From an uncultured Oscillospiraceae bacterium (GTDB taxonomy: Bacteria; Bacillota; Clostridia; Oscillospirales; Ruminococcaceae), in NCBI GenBank assembly GCA_910579125.1, contig CAJTTH010000003.1, positions 1-64,000 on the forward strand: 64,000 nt of DNA, given 5' to 3'. Each line of letters begins with the position of its first letter. The stretch's first letter is position 1. The notes under the pieces are model-generated. The model searched no databases, was not told the origin of the DNA, and saw nothing but the letters and a program-made list of their open reading frames with translations. Below are positions 8,468-16,659 of this stretch, piece by piece. Made by a program: the position numbers and the translations under genes.

Positions 8468-10087
8468 TCAGTTGAACATCTTTGCCAGCCTGAAATCCAC
8501 GGTCTTTGAAAACGGATTGTACACGATATCCGTGCTGCCCTCAACGGTGAAAAAGTACTCGTTCTTATAATACAGCGGAACAAACGCCGCCATGTCAATA
8601 AGAGCCTGTTCGGCTTTTTTGTACAGCTCCGCACTTTCGGATAATTCCGCAGTCTCCTCTGCCTGTTTAAGGAGCGTTTCAAATCCGCTGTCGCTGAAAC
8701 CCGTACAGTTGGCTGTGTTCGACGAACTGAACTGCTCCAGATACGCAGACGGACTGTTGTACTTGCCTGAAAGCTCTACCACCGCAATATCGTAATCCCC
8801 GCTGTTGAATCTTTCACGGAACTCATTTTCGGGAAGATTTTCGACAACGCAGTAGAACCCGAATTCACGCTGCCATTCCTGCATAACATACGAAACGGCA
8901 GTCTCCGCTACGGAATTCAGTACGATAATTTTTGCTCCGGTGAACTTATTCAGATCGAGCGACGGCTTTGCTTTTTTGAAATAACCTTGTGCGGCGTTCG
9001 CGTCATAATCCGTGAATGTGCAGCCGCCCGTAAGCTCGCGGTAACTCTTGTCGATCATCGACACCTGCTCCGGAACTATTCCCTGCGCCGCCTTGAATTC
9101 GGGAATAGAGGACATCACAGCTTCGCGGTCAACCAGCAACGAAAGCGCCATGCAAAAGTCGCTGTTTTTAAACAGGTCGGAGCGTCTGTTGAACGCCAGA
9201 CCGCAAGTCACATTGCAGAATTCCTCGCAGCCAAAATCACCTTTTATAAGCGGCTTGTCATCGTTCGACACCGCAAGGCAGCTTATATCACCCTTGAGCA
9301 AATTGTTAATAAATTCTTTTTCATCGTCGATATAAACAGTCACACTTGACGGACATATCTCGCGGGCTTCGGCGTTTTTGGAATTTCTGTTCAAAATAAT
9401 ATTATTTGAATCCAACCCTGCATACGGTTCGTAAAGCCACCGTCTTATATAGAACGCCCCGTTCGACGGAGTGCATTCCGCCGAAAGACCATACTTCCCT
9501 TGCGCGTTTAAAAAGAACTCCTCGTTGCACGGCATGGCGGGCGGCTCGGTAAGCATCGTCAAAAAACGCGCGTTAGGATAGTCTAGCGTAATCTCCAGCT
9601 CAAAATCGCCCTTTGCCTTAACGCCGAGCATAGAGCTGTCGGTGATTTTTCCCGTATGCAGAAGCTTAGAATTTTTTATGCAGTAATAGTCTTCCGCTCT
9701 CGGAGAGCCCGTTTCCGGCAAGAACAGTCTCGTGAACCCGTAAACAAAGTCCTTGGCAGTGCACTGTCGTTCAAACTCGTTGTTGTCTATCCAATATATG
9801 TCCTGTCTCAGCTTAAAACTATAAGTCAAGCCATCCTCCGAAACAACAAAATCCGAAGCCGCGCCGCCTTTGACCGAGCCGTCATTGCCGAGCGTCAGCA
9901 GCCCCATAAAAACGTTTTCGATTATCAGCTCTGAATTCGGTTCGTCCGCTTGCTGGGGATCTAGAGTAACGGGATTTGAGGAAATATCGTATGTGTAGGA
10001 ATAATCGCAGCCGTCGTCTTCCCTTCTGCCGCAGCCCGCCGTAATAAGCATAAGGCTCGCGGAAAGCACGGCGGCGATCCTTTTCAA
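8468..10087 (-). CDS. ABC transporter oligopeptide-binding lipoprotein (SBP family 5)
   Basis: 539 residues. The N-terminus MKRIAAVLSASLMLITAGC is a lipoprotein signal with the lipobox ending at Cys19, so the mature protein is anchored outside the membrane. The family 5 solute-binding pattern is clear: NPVTLDPQQADEP near the start, YSFKLRQDIYWIDN, a DYPNARFLTMLTEP loop, and the LLVDREAVMSSI stretch. Such proteins capture oligopeptides or similar ligands for an Opp/Dpp importer; no permease or ATPase gene is adjacent, so the partner lies elsewhere. The start is TTG at 10087, chosen because it retains the basic residues before the hydrophobic core; its Shine-Dalgarno is weak. A terminator follows directly. 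Confidence 0.86.
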   Translation of the reverse strand: MKRIAAVLSASLMLITAGCGRREDDGCDYSYTYDISSNPVTLDPQQADEPNSELIIENVFMGLLTLGNDGSVKGGAASDFVVSEDGLTYSFKLRQDIYWIDNNEFERQCTAKDFVYGFTRLFLPETGSPRAEDYYCIKNSKLLHTGKITDSSMLGVKAKGDFELEITLDYPNARFLTMLTEPPAMPCNEEFFLNAQGKYGLSAECTPSNGAFYIRRWLYEPYAGLDSNNIILNRNSKNAEAREICPSSVTVYIDDEKEFINNLLKGDISCLAVSNDDKPLIKGDFGCEEFCNVTCGLAFNRRSDLFKNSDFCMALSLLVDREAVMSSIPEFKAAQGIVPEQVSMIDKSYRELTGGCTFTDYDANAAQGYFKKAKPSLDLNKFTGAKIIVLNSVAETAVSYVMQEWQREFGFYCVVENLPENEFRERFNSGDYDIAVVELSGKYNSPSAYLEQFSSSNTANCTGFSDSGFETLLKQAEETAELSESAELYKKAEQALIDMAAFVPLYYKNEYFFTVEGSTDIVYNPFSKTVDFRLAKMFN

Positions 10088-10129
10088 AAAAAATATGTCA
10101 ATCGCTCCCTTGCGCTTTTTTCTATATTT

Positions 10130-10158
10130 ATTGTAGCATATATCAGCACGAAAATCAA
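10130..10158 (-). promoter_or_regulatory. promoter of the oligopeptide-binding protein gene
   Basis: On the minus strand TTGATT (10158-10153) and TACAAT (10135-10130) are spaced by 17 bases, about 40 bases before the TTG start. Confidence 0.55.
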
Positions 10159-10198
10159 CAAAAAAATGTTACAAATTTCTTACAATTTTATAGTTGAG

Positions 10199-10396
10199 TT
10201 AATAATTTTTTTCGCAGCTTATTCTATTCTCAATCGGTTTCAAGCCGCGAATTATTAGCGTATACATTATTTTAAGGATATCGCAGCACCGCTTTTCGGT
10301 TTCCTCAATATCGGCTCCCATTTCCGTGATTATCAAGTCACATTCGTTTAGAGCGTCATTATACTGTTCTTCCGTAGGGGAAGTGCTGAAATCCCC
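10199..10396 (-). pseudogene. remnant of an unidentified helical protein
   Basis: Between the binding-protein promoter and nrdG, the minus strand holds a 65-codon open stretch with protein-like composition and no usable start codon: it begins directly after an in-frame TGA and reads GDFSTSPTEEQYNDALNE then a Glu/Ile/Cys-rich helix ending at a TAA at 10199. The adjacent frames carry stops. I do not recognise a family. It may be the 3-prime end of a decayed gene; chance cannot be excluded. Confidence 0.3.
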
Positions 10397-10469
10397 ATTT
10401 CAAATCCCTGTCCAAACGCTATCTTTTCAACTTGATCTCCTCAGCTCCAATAAAAACTGTTCAAAGGTT

Positions 10470-10973
10470 CTATATGGTATATTCGATAACCATATGCTCC
10501 TCGAATGTCGATTTCATATCAATAAGCTGCTGATTGTCACTTCCTCGGAACGGCAGTGAAAGCGTTTTTCGTTCCTCGATAAAACGTCCGTCAACCAACA
10601 CGTCTATTATCGACATCAGCTGTCCAACGTAATACTCGCTCTTGCGCATCTGCCATAATTCTCTCATCGTCCAGCCGGTATAACACCATATATCATACCC
10701 ACACTCCTTGAAACGTTTGCCGAGCTCGTAAAGCGCTTTCGCCTGCGAAAACGGCTCGCCGCCCGAAAAAGTCACGCCCTTGTTCAGCGGGTCTTCGGTA
10801 CATTCACGAAGAAGCTCGTCCGTATCGACGACCTTACCGCCGTTAAAGTCATGGGTCTGCGGGTTGTGGCAGCCAGGGCAATTATGCGGACAGCCCTGCA
10901 CAAAAATCGTGTACCGAAACCCCGGTCCGTCAACGATCGACTCCGAAACTGTGCCAGATATCCGTATATCCAT
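10470..10973 (-). CDS. nrdG: anaerobic ribonucleotide reductase activase
   Basis: 167 residues from ATG 10973, preceded by GGGAGGGAG. It is a short radical SAM protein: the cluster motif is CPHNCPGCHNP (CxxxCxxC), followed by the SAM-binding GVTFSGGEPF loop, at the usual NrdG length. NrdG cleaves S-adenosylmethionine to make the glycyl radical on NrdD. It follows nrdD by 44 bases, and the gap contains a hairpin that overlaps its ribosome-binding region. The neighbouring NrdD appears to lack the normal glycyl radical site, which makes the pair worth testing. Confidence 0.9.
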   Translation of the reverse strand: MDIRISGTVSESIVDGPGFRYTIFVQGCPHNCPGCHNPQTHDFNGGKVVDTDELLRECTEDPLNKGVTFSGGEPFSQAKALYELGKRFKECGYDIWCYTGWTMRELWQMRKSEYYVGQLMSIIDVLVDGRFIEERKTLSLPFRGSDNQQLIDMKSTFEEHMVIEYTI

Positions 10974-10986
10974 AATACTCCCTCCC

Positions 10987-11014
10987 AAAACAGCCGCCGA
11001 AAAGCGGCTGTTGT
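10987..11014 (-). promoter_or_regulatory. intercistronic hairpin between nrdD and nrdG
   Basis: On the minus strand AACAGCCGC, a short loop and GGCGGCTGTT form a strong stem ending in TTTT just before the GGGAGG of nrdG. It resembles a weak terminator or processing site that could lower nrdG expression relative to nrdD. Confidence 0.55.
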
Positions 11015-11017
11015 AAT

Positions 11018-13276
11018 TTACTCTTTTGTAAATCTTCTCGGACGTTCAATTCTGTCAAGCTGAATTTCGTCCGCACGGCGGTGGCACATGGGACACTCGT
11101 CGTCGATTATCCCTGTAAATCCGCAGCACGGGTCGCGGTCTATCGGGTGGTTTATCGCACCGTAGCCTATCCCCTGCTCCTTCATAAAACGAACCACCTG
11201 CTCAAACGCGTCAAGGTTCTTGAGCGGGTCGCCGTCCAGTTCAACGTAGCTGATATGTCCGCCGTTAGTCAGCGCGTGATAGGGCGCTTCAATGCGAATT
11301 TTCTTAAACGCGGTTATCGGATAATAAACGGGAACATGGAACGAGTTTGTGTAATAATCCTTGTCGGTTATCCCGGGAATCTCCCCGTAACGGCGCTTGT
11401 CAATGGCGATAAACCGACCCGAAAGTCCCTCCGCGGGCGTCGCGAGCAAAGTAAAGTTCAGCCCCGTTTTAGCCGACTGTGCCTCCGTTTTCTCGCGCAT
11501 GTGAGTGATTATCTCCAAGCCGAGCTTCTGAGCGTCCTCGCTCTCGCCGTGGTGAACGCCGATAAGCGATACAAGACATTCCGCCAAGCCGATAAAGCCT
11601 GTCGAAAGCGAACCGTGCTTGAGTATCTCGCCGATGTTGTCGTTCTCGGACAGCTTCTCGGAATCGATCCAAACACCCTGTCCCATAAGGAACGGATAGT
11701 TCCGCACAAATTTGCGGCACTGTATCTTAAATCGCTGCAAAAGCTGCTCGAACACCATTTCCATCATTATGTCAAGCGACTTGAAAAACTTGTCGATATC
11801 GTGATTTGCCTCAATACCGAGCCGCGGCAGATTTATCGTGGTAAAGCTGAGGTTTCCTCTGCCGGTAACTATCTCGCGTGATTTGTCGTAATTGTTGCCG
11901 ATAACGCGCGTGCGGCAGCCCATATAGGCGATCTCGGTGTTGTAGTCGCCCTCCTTGTAATATTGCAGATTGAAAGGCGCGTCAATAAAGCTGAAATTCG
12001 GGAACATTCTCTTAGCCGAAACTCGCATAGCCAGCTTGAACAAATCGTAGTTCGGCTCTCCCTCGTTATAATTAACGCCATCTTTCACTTTAAAAATGTG
12101 AATTGGGAAAATGGGCGTCTCGCCGTTACCCAAACCGCTTTCGGTCGCGAGCATAACGTTCCGCGTAACCATTCTGCCCTCGGGGGAAACGTCCGTGCCG
12201 TAATTTATTGAGGAAAACGGATTTTGCGCGCCCGCACGGGAGTTCATGGTGTTGAGGTTGTGAATAAGCGCTTCCATAGCCTGATACGTCGTGCGGTCGG
12301 TCTCCGCCTCCGCGAGCTTCTCCGCCTCGTCCTGAAGCCCCGTAAACTTGTCACCGAACTCGGGCGCGAGTATCTCCCACTCCTTAGCCTTGTAATCGTA
12401 GTTGTCCTGTAATCTCGGATAAAGCCCGAACTCAGTCTCGATCTTCTCCTCGGCAGCCTTGAGCTTTCCGCGTATCTCGTCGTAGTCCGCGTTGAACGTG
12501 TACATAACAGCCTTTGCGAGATTTGTCAGATACATTCTCTTAAAGGTTTTCTTAACACCTTCCGCCATGGCATAGTCGAAATTCGGAACGGACTGCCCGC
12601 CGTGTTGGTCGTTCTGGTTCGATTGGATCGCGATACACGCAAGCGCCGCATAACTCGCGATATCATTCGGTTCGCGCAGAAATCCGTGACCCGTCGAAAA
12701 TCCGCCGTGAAACAGCTTCAGAAGATCTATCTGGCAGCAGGTTGTTGTCAGCGTAAAAAAATCCAGATCGTGTATATGAATATCACCGTTGATGTGGGCG
12801 TTTGAGTGAACGGGGTCAAGCACATACATTTCGTTGAATTGCTTCGCGCCCTCGCTGCCGTATTTCAACATGGTGCCCATAGCCGTATCGCCGTCGATGT
12901 TCGCGTTCTCGCGCTTGATATCGCAGTCCGCAGCCGATGAGAACGTCAGATTTTCGTAAATCTTCATCAGCGTGGAATTCATTTCGCGCTGCCTTGTGCG
13001 GTCTGCGCGGTACAAAATATACGCCTTTGCCGTCTTGGTGTGCCCCTCTTCGATGAGAATACGCTCCACCATATCCTGAACCTCCTCAACGGAGGGATTG
13101 CGTCCTATTATCGACTCGGAGAGCTTTTGGCAAACGTCGTCCGCAAGCTGCATTGCCTCCCCGTAGTCCTTTCCTCCGACAGATTGAGCCGCCTTGAAAA
13201 TAGCCCCCGCTATCTTCTCAATATTAAACGGCACCTCTCTTCCGTCGCGTTTTTTTATCATCGTTATCATTGCCAT
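11018..13276 (-). CDS. nrdD: anaerobic (class III) ribonucleoside-triphosphate reductase
   Basis: 752 residues, AAGGAG upstream of ATG 13276. An ATP-cone occupies about residues 6-95 (KKRDGREVPFNIEKI), giving dATP/ATP control, and the catalytic barrel follows with HIHDLDFF, NQNDQHGGQSVPNFDYAM, and the finger-loop region. The C-terminus contains the zinc-site pattern DPCCGFTG...ECPMCHRR but then stops after about 17 residues (IERPRRFTKE). Family members normally continue with a glycyl radical loop of the RxTGYL or RVCGYLG type; no Gly-Tyr pair is encoded here in any frame before nrdG. The enzyme supplies deoxynucleotides in anaerobes, so loss would be serious unless another copy exists or this is a divergent form. 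It is transcribed from a promoter overlapped by NrdR-like boxes. Confidence 0.9.
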   Translation of the reverse strand: MAMITMIKKRDGREVPFNIEKIAGAIFKAAQSVGGKDYGEAMQLADDVCQKLSESIIGRNPSVEEVQDMVERILIEEGHTKTAKAYILYRADRTRQREMNSTLMKIYENLTFSSAADCDIKRENANIDGDTAMGTMLKYGSEGAKQFNEMYVLDPVHSNAHINGDIHIHDLDFFTLTTTCCQIDLLKLFHGGFSTGHGFLREPNDIASYAALACIAIQSNQNDQHGGQSVPNFDYAMAEGVKKTFKRMYLTNLAKAVMYTFNADYDEIRGKLKAAEEKIETEFGLYPRLQDNYDYKAKEWEILAPEFGDKFTGLQDEAEKLAEAETDRTTYQAMEALIHNLNTMNSRAGAQNPFSSINYGTDVSPEGRMVTRNVMLATESGLGNGETPIFPIHIFKVKDGVNYNEGEPNYDLFKLAMRVSAKRMFPNFSFIDAPFNLQYYKEGDYNTEIAYMGCRTRVIGNNYDKSREIVTGRGNLSFTTINLPRLGIEANHDIDKFFKSLDIMMEMVFEQLLQRFKIQCRKFVRNYPFLMGQGVWIDSEKLSENDNIGEILKHGSLSTGFIGLAECLVSLIGVHHGESEDAQKLGLEIITHMREKTEAQSAKTGLNFTLLATPAEGLSGRFIAIDKRRYGEIPGITDKDYYTNSFHVPVYYPITAFKKIRIEAPYHALTNGGHISYVELDGDPLKNLDAFEQVVRFMKEQGIGYGAINHPIDRDPCCGFTGIIDDECPMCHRRADEIQLDRIERPRRFTKE

Positions 13277-13296
13277 TATCCGAGCACTCCTTAGCT

Positions 13297-13344
13297 TTAC
13301 TACATATTGTATCGTTTATACAGTACATTTCTATTATATAGTAT
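13297..13344 (-). promoter_or_regulatory. tandem NrdR-box-like operators upstream of nrdD
   Basis: Two 16-bp sites on the minus strand, ATACTATATAATAGAA (13344-13329) and ATACAATATGTAGTAA (13312-13297), resemble the NrdR consensus ACACWATATATWGTGT. By my count they match at about 10 and 12 positions. Their starts are 32 bp apart, three helical turns, which is the usual tandem arrangement, and the first overlaps the -10 box. Confidence 0.5.
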
Positions 13345-13362
13345 TTGACAGCTTTTGTCAAG
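13333..13362 (-). promoter_or_regulatory. sigma-A promoter of nrdD-nrdG
   Basis: A consensus promoter on the minus strand: TTGACA at 13362-13357 and TATAAT at 13338-13333, separated by 17-18 bases (the intervening tract is AAAGCTGTCAAATACTA). It lies about 55 bases before the nrdD start and inside the NrdR-like operator region. Confidence 0.75.
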
Positions 13363-13460
13363 GTGATTTTCATATTTTTTTAACGATTCAGCAAACTAAC
13401 AAAAATAAATCACTTCCGAGCGCATTACAGCACAATGCATACGGAAACCGTAAGAATAAA

Positions 13461-13490
13461 AAATTCCGCACTCAAAAGAGCGCGGAAAAA
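13461..13490 (-). terminator. terminator of the small membrane-protein operon
   Basis: TTCCGC and GCGGAA with an inner CTC/GAG pair form a hairpin flanked by A- and T-runs on both strands, about 35 bases past the stop of the 123-residue membrane protein. Confidence 0.55.
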
Positions 13491-13523
13491 ATTTACAAAA
13501 TATTCCGTATCACGATCGTGAAG

Positions 13524-13895
13524 CTATTTAATAAGCGACTCCAGTTGCCCCGCATTCGACAGGATATCGTTTATCAGAATGGCCGCAAGCGCGATATTAA
13601 AGGCATTAGAAATACCTATATATGTTGCCATAGTACGCTTGTGCTTGAGCAAATTCGCCGACGCTCCGATCCATGCCGCCGAAACCGCAACCGCGATAAG
13701 CAGCGACAGAATGCCGCCGAATGCCGTCACCTCAACATCAAACATTTGCACAACAACCATTTCAAGCACAAAATCAGTCAGCGGAACAAGCATAAGCGGC
13801 AGCGTAGCCAACACCCATTCCTTGCGCTTGGACTTGTAAAAAATCAGCACAAACAACAAAAATACACCCGTAATAGCGCCGCATTCTATTGCCAT
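13524..13895 (-). CDS. small integral membrane protein of unknown function
   Basis: 123 residues from ATG 13895 (AGGTG upstream). Four hydrophobic segments are visible: an N-terminal one (ITGVFLLFVLIFY), WVLATLPLMLVPLTDFVLEMVVV, a GGILSLLIAVAVSAAWIGA helix and a final IGISNAFNIALAAILI helix, with a basic KSKRK loop after the first. I do not recognise a family. It follows a 51-residue single-span protein by about 20 bases and they share a promoter, so the two may act together at the membrane. Confidence 0.65.
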   Translation of the reverse strand: MAIECGAITGVFLLFVLIFYKSKRKEWVLATLPLMLVPLTDFVLEMVVVQMFDVEVTAFGGILSLLIAVAVSAAWIGASANLLKHKRTMATYIGISNAFNIALAAILINDILSNAGQLESLIK

Positions 13896-13914
13896 AGCAC
13901 ACCTCACCGCCGAT

Positions 13915-14070
13915 CTAGGCGACAGCGGCGATGTTTTTCATGTTGCTGAACATAACAAGAAAAACAACCGCGCAGATCGCCAGAATTATTACCGCCATAA
14001 TGATATTGATCAAAATCACCGACCTCGGGAGCTTTTCCCGCTTCGGATAGTTACTTTTTTTCCTGCCCAT
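13915..14070 (-). CDS. 51-residue single-pass membrane protein
   Basis: A short gene with a proper promoter and GAGGT eight bases before the ATG at 14070. The protein begins with a strongly basic cytoplasmic tail (MGRKKSNYPKREKLPRS) and then has one long hydrophobic helix (ILINIIMAVIILAICAVVFL), ending about ten residues later. Positive-inside topology suggests N-in. No family is recognised. The promoter, the ribosome-binding site and the adjacency to another membrane protein support it being real despite its length. Confidence 0.6.
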   Translation of the reverse strand: MGRKKSNYPKREKLPRSVILINIIMAVIILAICAVVFLVMFSNMKNIAAVA

Positions 14071-14100
14071 AACATAATACCTCAAACATAATACGTTATC

Positions 14101-14129
14101 ATTATAACCTATTTTTGCCGAAAAAGCAA
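14101..14129 (-). promoter_or_regulatory. promoter of the small membrane-protein pair
   Basis: TTGCTT (14129-14124) and TATAAT (14106-14101) on the minus strand with 17-base spacing, about 30 bases before the 51-residue gene. Confidence 0.65.
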
Positions 14130-14150
14130 GTCTTTACACAAAAAAATCAC

Positions 14151-14798
14151 CTAACGGAACTCGCTGCCGTCCGCGCAAAGTATTTTGGTGCGGACGATAC
14201 GCACGCGCGGCAGCTCCTTGCCCGAGGCGGTGCGGTAAGCGTCCAGCAGCAGCATGGGATTGATGTTAAAGTCGTTGCCCGCTGGCAGCCGCAGCGTTAT
14301 CCTTTCGTCGACGGAAAGCTCCGAAATAAGCGGTTTAAGGTCGATTTCGGATGTGCCTTTCTTGGTTTTCTTTTCAACGATAATTTTCTCACTTTCCGTG
14401 AATTTGAAAAAGTTCTCCCTGTCGATATCGGCGGTTATCTCATATTCGGCTGTGGTGATGTCGGTATTTTTCAGCACGGGCGCGGCGGTCTCCACAGCGC
14501 GGATATCGAGCGGTAGCGCGTTGTTCAGCCGTTCGGTGACCTCCTCAAACGGAACGTCCTCCAGCAAACGGAAATCCACAGCCTCGCGCATGCCCTCCTG
14601 CCCCAACGACAGCGGCAGCATAAACTGAACATACATGTGCGGATTGTACCCTTCGGTGTACCACACGGGCAATTTTGCGCGCTTTATAGCGCCCTGCATT
14701 ACCCTGTTCAGATCGAGGTGCGAAATATACTTCGCGCGGTCGGTCTTGCTGAAAAACACGCGCGTATTAACGGATGGCACGGCAGATATCACCTCCAA
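14151..14798 (-). CDS. DUF2344 / TIGR03936-type radical SAM-associated protein
   Basis: 215 residues. The start region RVFFSKTDRAKYISHLDLNR followed by VWYTEGYNPHMYVQFMLPLSLG is the hallmark of the DUF2344 family, a partner of B12-binding radical SAM proteins; in some bacteria the two are fused. It overlaps the end of the upstream radical SAM gene by about 30 bases, which implies translational coupling. The reaction of the pair is not established; the family often sits near ribosome or RNase E/G genes, which is not the case here. It ends the long tepA-to-DUF2344 transcription unit. Confidence 0.82.
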   Translation of the reverse strand: MEVISAVPSVNTRVFFSKTDRAKYISHLDLNRVMQGAIKRAKLPVWYTEGYNPHMYVQFMLPLSLGQEGMREAVDFRLLEDVPFEEVTERLNNALPLDIRAVETAAPVLKNTDITTAEYEITADIDRENFFKFTESEKIIVEKKTKKGTSEIDLKPLISELSVDERITLRLPAGNDFNINPMLLLDAYRTASGKELPRVRIVRTKILCADGSEFR

Positions 14799-16641
14799 CG
14801 TTCTTGATAACTCCGCAGTTGGAGCATTGCTCGCGGCAGTTAGGCGTTGTTTCGCCCTTGTGAGCCTTTTTGTTTTCGTTAATGAAGAACTCGCGGCTGA
14901 CGAGCATATTGATGTGCGACCACGGCGCGGTCTCGTCGTATCCGCGGCGGCGGTTGGCGTAGAAGCTCATATCCAGACCGCACTCCCCGAATGCCTCGCG
15001 CCACTTATTCATATCGAAATACTCCTCCCAACCATCCAGCCTGCAGCCCTTTTTCCAAGCCAGATAAACGGCCTTGCCGACGCGCCTGTCCGCTCTCGCC
15101 AGAACAGCCTCGAGCAGCGAAACGTCGTACTTTGAGCGCGATATTGTTATCTTCTTGTCATTAGCGTACTCCATGATGTGTTTCTGCTTGGAGCGTATTT
15201 CCTCCTCGCTCGCCTGCGGTTCAAACTCGAACGGCGTGAACGGCTTTGGAATAAACGTGCTCAGCGATACCGACACTGACGGCGCTTTCCCCTTTTTGCG
15301 GTCGGGATTGGCGTAGAACTGCTCTACTACCGCCTTCGCAAGGTCGTAGATACCCTCGATATCCTCCTCGGTCTCGGTAGGCAGCCCAAGCATAAAGTAC
15401 AGCTTTATGGCGCTGTAACCGCCCTCAAACGCGATCTTCACGCTGTCGAGAACGTTCTTTTCGGTAACGTTCTTGTTGATAACGTCGCGCAGCCGCTGAG
15501 AACCCGCCTCGGGCGCAAACGTAAGACCGCTCTTGCGCACGTCGGTAATCTCCTTGAAAACCTCCTCGCTGAACCTGTCAACGCGCAGCGACGGCAGCGA
15601 AAGGTTAATTCCGTTCTTCGAGGTGTAGTCGGTGAGAGTCTTCAGCAAGCCCTCAATATCCTTGTAGTCGCTTGTGGAAAGAGACGAAAGCGACACCTCG
15701 TCGTAGCCCGTATTCTCGCAAAGGCAGCGCGTCTGGTCGAGTATCGCGGTCTTTCCTTTCTCGCGGAACGGACGGTAAATATACCCCGCCTGACAGAAAC
15801 GGCAGCCGCGAATGCAGCCGCGAAGCACCTCCACGACCGCTCTGTTATGCACGATATCGCAGAACGGCACAACAAAATTCTCGGGAGCGTACATCTTGTC
15901 GATATTGTGAACGATCCGCTTGGTAACGGTCTGAGGGGCGGGTTCTCGGGCAGTTATGGATTTTACCGTGCCGTCGGCATTGTACTCAACGTCGTACAAG
16001 CTCGGAACGTAAATTCCCTCGATCTGCGCGGCGCGTTCAAGGAACTCACTCTTCGACGCGTTTTCCTTTTTGCATTGCTCCATAAGCCGCATAAGCTCGA
16101 GATTTACCTCCTCGCCCTCGCCAATAATGAAAAGGTCTATAAAGTCGCAAAGCGGCTCGGCGTTGCAGACGCACGGTCCGCCCGCAACGACCAGCGGCGT
16201 AAGCTCCGTGCGCTCCTCGGCAAGCACGGGCAGCCCCGCGAGATCGAGCATTTCAAGTATCGTCGTGTAGCAAAGCTCATACTGTATCGTAAAGCCGATA
16301 AAGTCAAATTCGCGTATCGGATCAAGGCTTTCCAGCGCGTATAGCGGAATACCGCGTCTGCGCATCTGCTCCTCCATATCGGGGAGCGGCATAAACACAC
16401 GTTCACACCAATAATTCGGCACGGCATTCTTCAAGCCGTACAGTATCTTCATTCCGAGGTGCGACATTCCGATCTCGTAGGTATCGGGAAAGCAGAACGC
16501 AAACCGCACGTCCACCTTGCTCTTGTCCTTGATAATCGAGCCGACCTCGCCGCCTATGTAGCGCGCGGGCTTCTGGATATCGAGCAGAAACTCGTCCAGC
16601 TTATTCATCATCTCGGTGTTTTTATATAATTTTTCCGTCAT
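14767..16641 (-). CDS. B12-binding-domain radical SAM protein (TIGR03960 type)
   Basis: 624 residues. An N-terminal cobalamin-binding-like domain (about 20-190, including VRFAFCFPDTYEIGMSHLGM and FIIGEGEEVN) precedes a radical SAM domain with the cluster motif VLRGCIRGCRFCQAGY (CxxxCxxC), a GYDEVSLSSLSTSDY strand and GLTFAPEAGSQRLRDVI. The C-terminal tail ends with Cys residues (CREQCSNCGVI). Protein length, domain order and the adjacent DUF2344 gene fit the TIGR03960 family, whose substrate is unknown to me. It starts 18 bases after ftsK in the same operon. Confidence 0.86.
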   Translation of the reverse strand: MTEKLYKNTEMMNKLDEFLLDIQKPARYIGGEVGSIIKDKSKVDVRFAFCFPDTYEIGMSHLGMKILYGLKNAVPNYWCERVFMPLPDMEEQMRRRGIPLYALESLDPIREFDFIGFTIQYELCYTTILEMLDLAGLPVLAEERTELTPLVVAGGPCVCNAEPLCDFIDLFIIGEGEEVNLELMRLMEQCKKENASKSEFLERAAQIEGIYVPSLYDVEYNADGTVKSITAREPAPQTVTKRIVHNIDKMYAPENFVVPFCDIVHNRAVVEVLRGCIRGCRFCQAGYIYRPFREKGKTAILDQTRCLCENTGYDEVSLSSLSTSDYKDIEGLLKTLTDYTSKNGINLSLPSLRVDRFSEEVFKEITDVRKSGLTFAPEAGSQRLRDVINKNVTEKNVLDSVKIAFEGGYSAIKLYFMLGLPTETEEDIEGIYDLAKAVVEQFYANPDRKKGKAPSVSVSLSTFIPKPFTPFEFEPQASEEEIRSKQKHIMEYANDKKITISRSKYDVSLLEAVLARADRRVGKAVYLAWKKGCRLDGWEEYFDMNKWREAFGECGLDMSFYANRRRGYDETAPWSHINMLVSREFFINENKKAHKGETTPNCREQCSNCGVIKNVGGDICRAIR

Positions 16642-16659
16642 TCCGGTTTTTTCCTTTTC

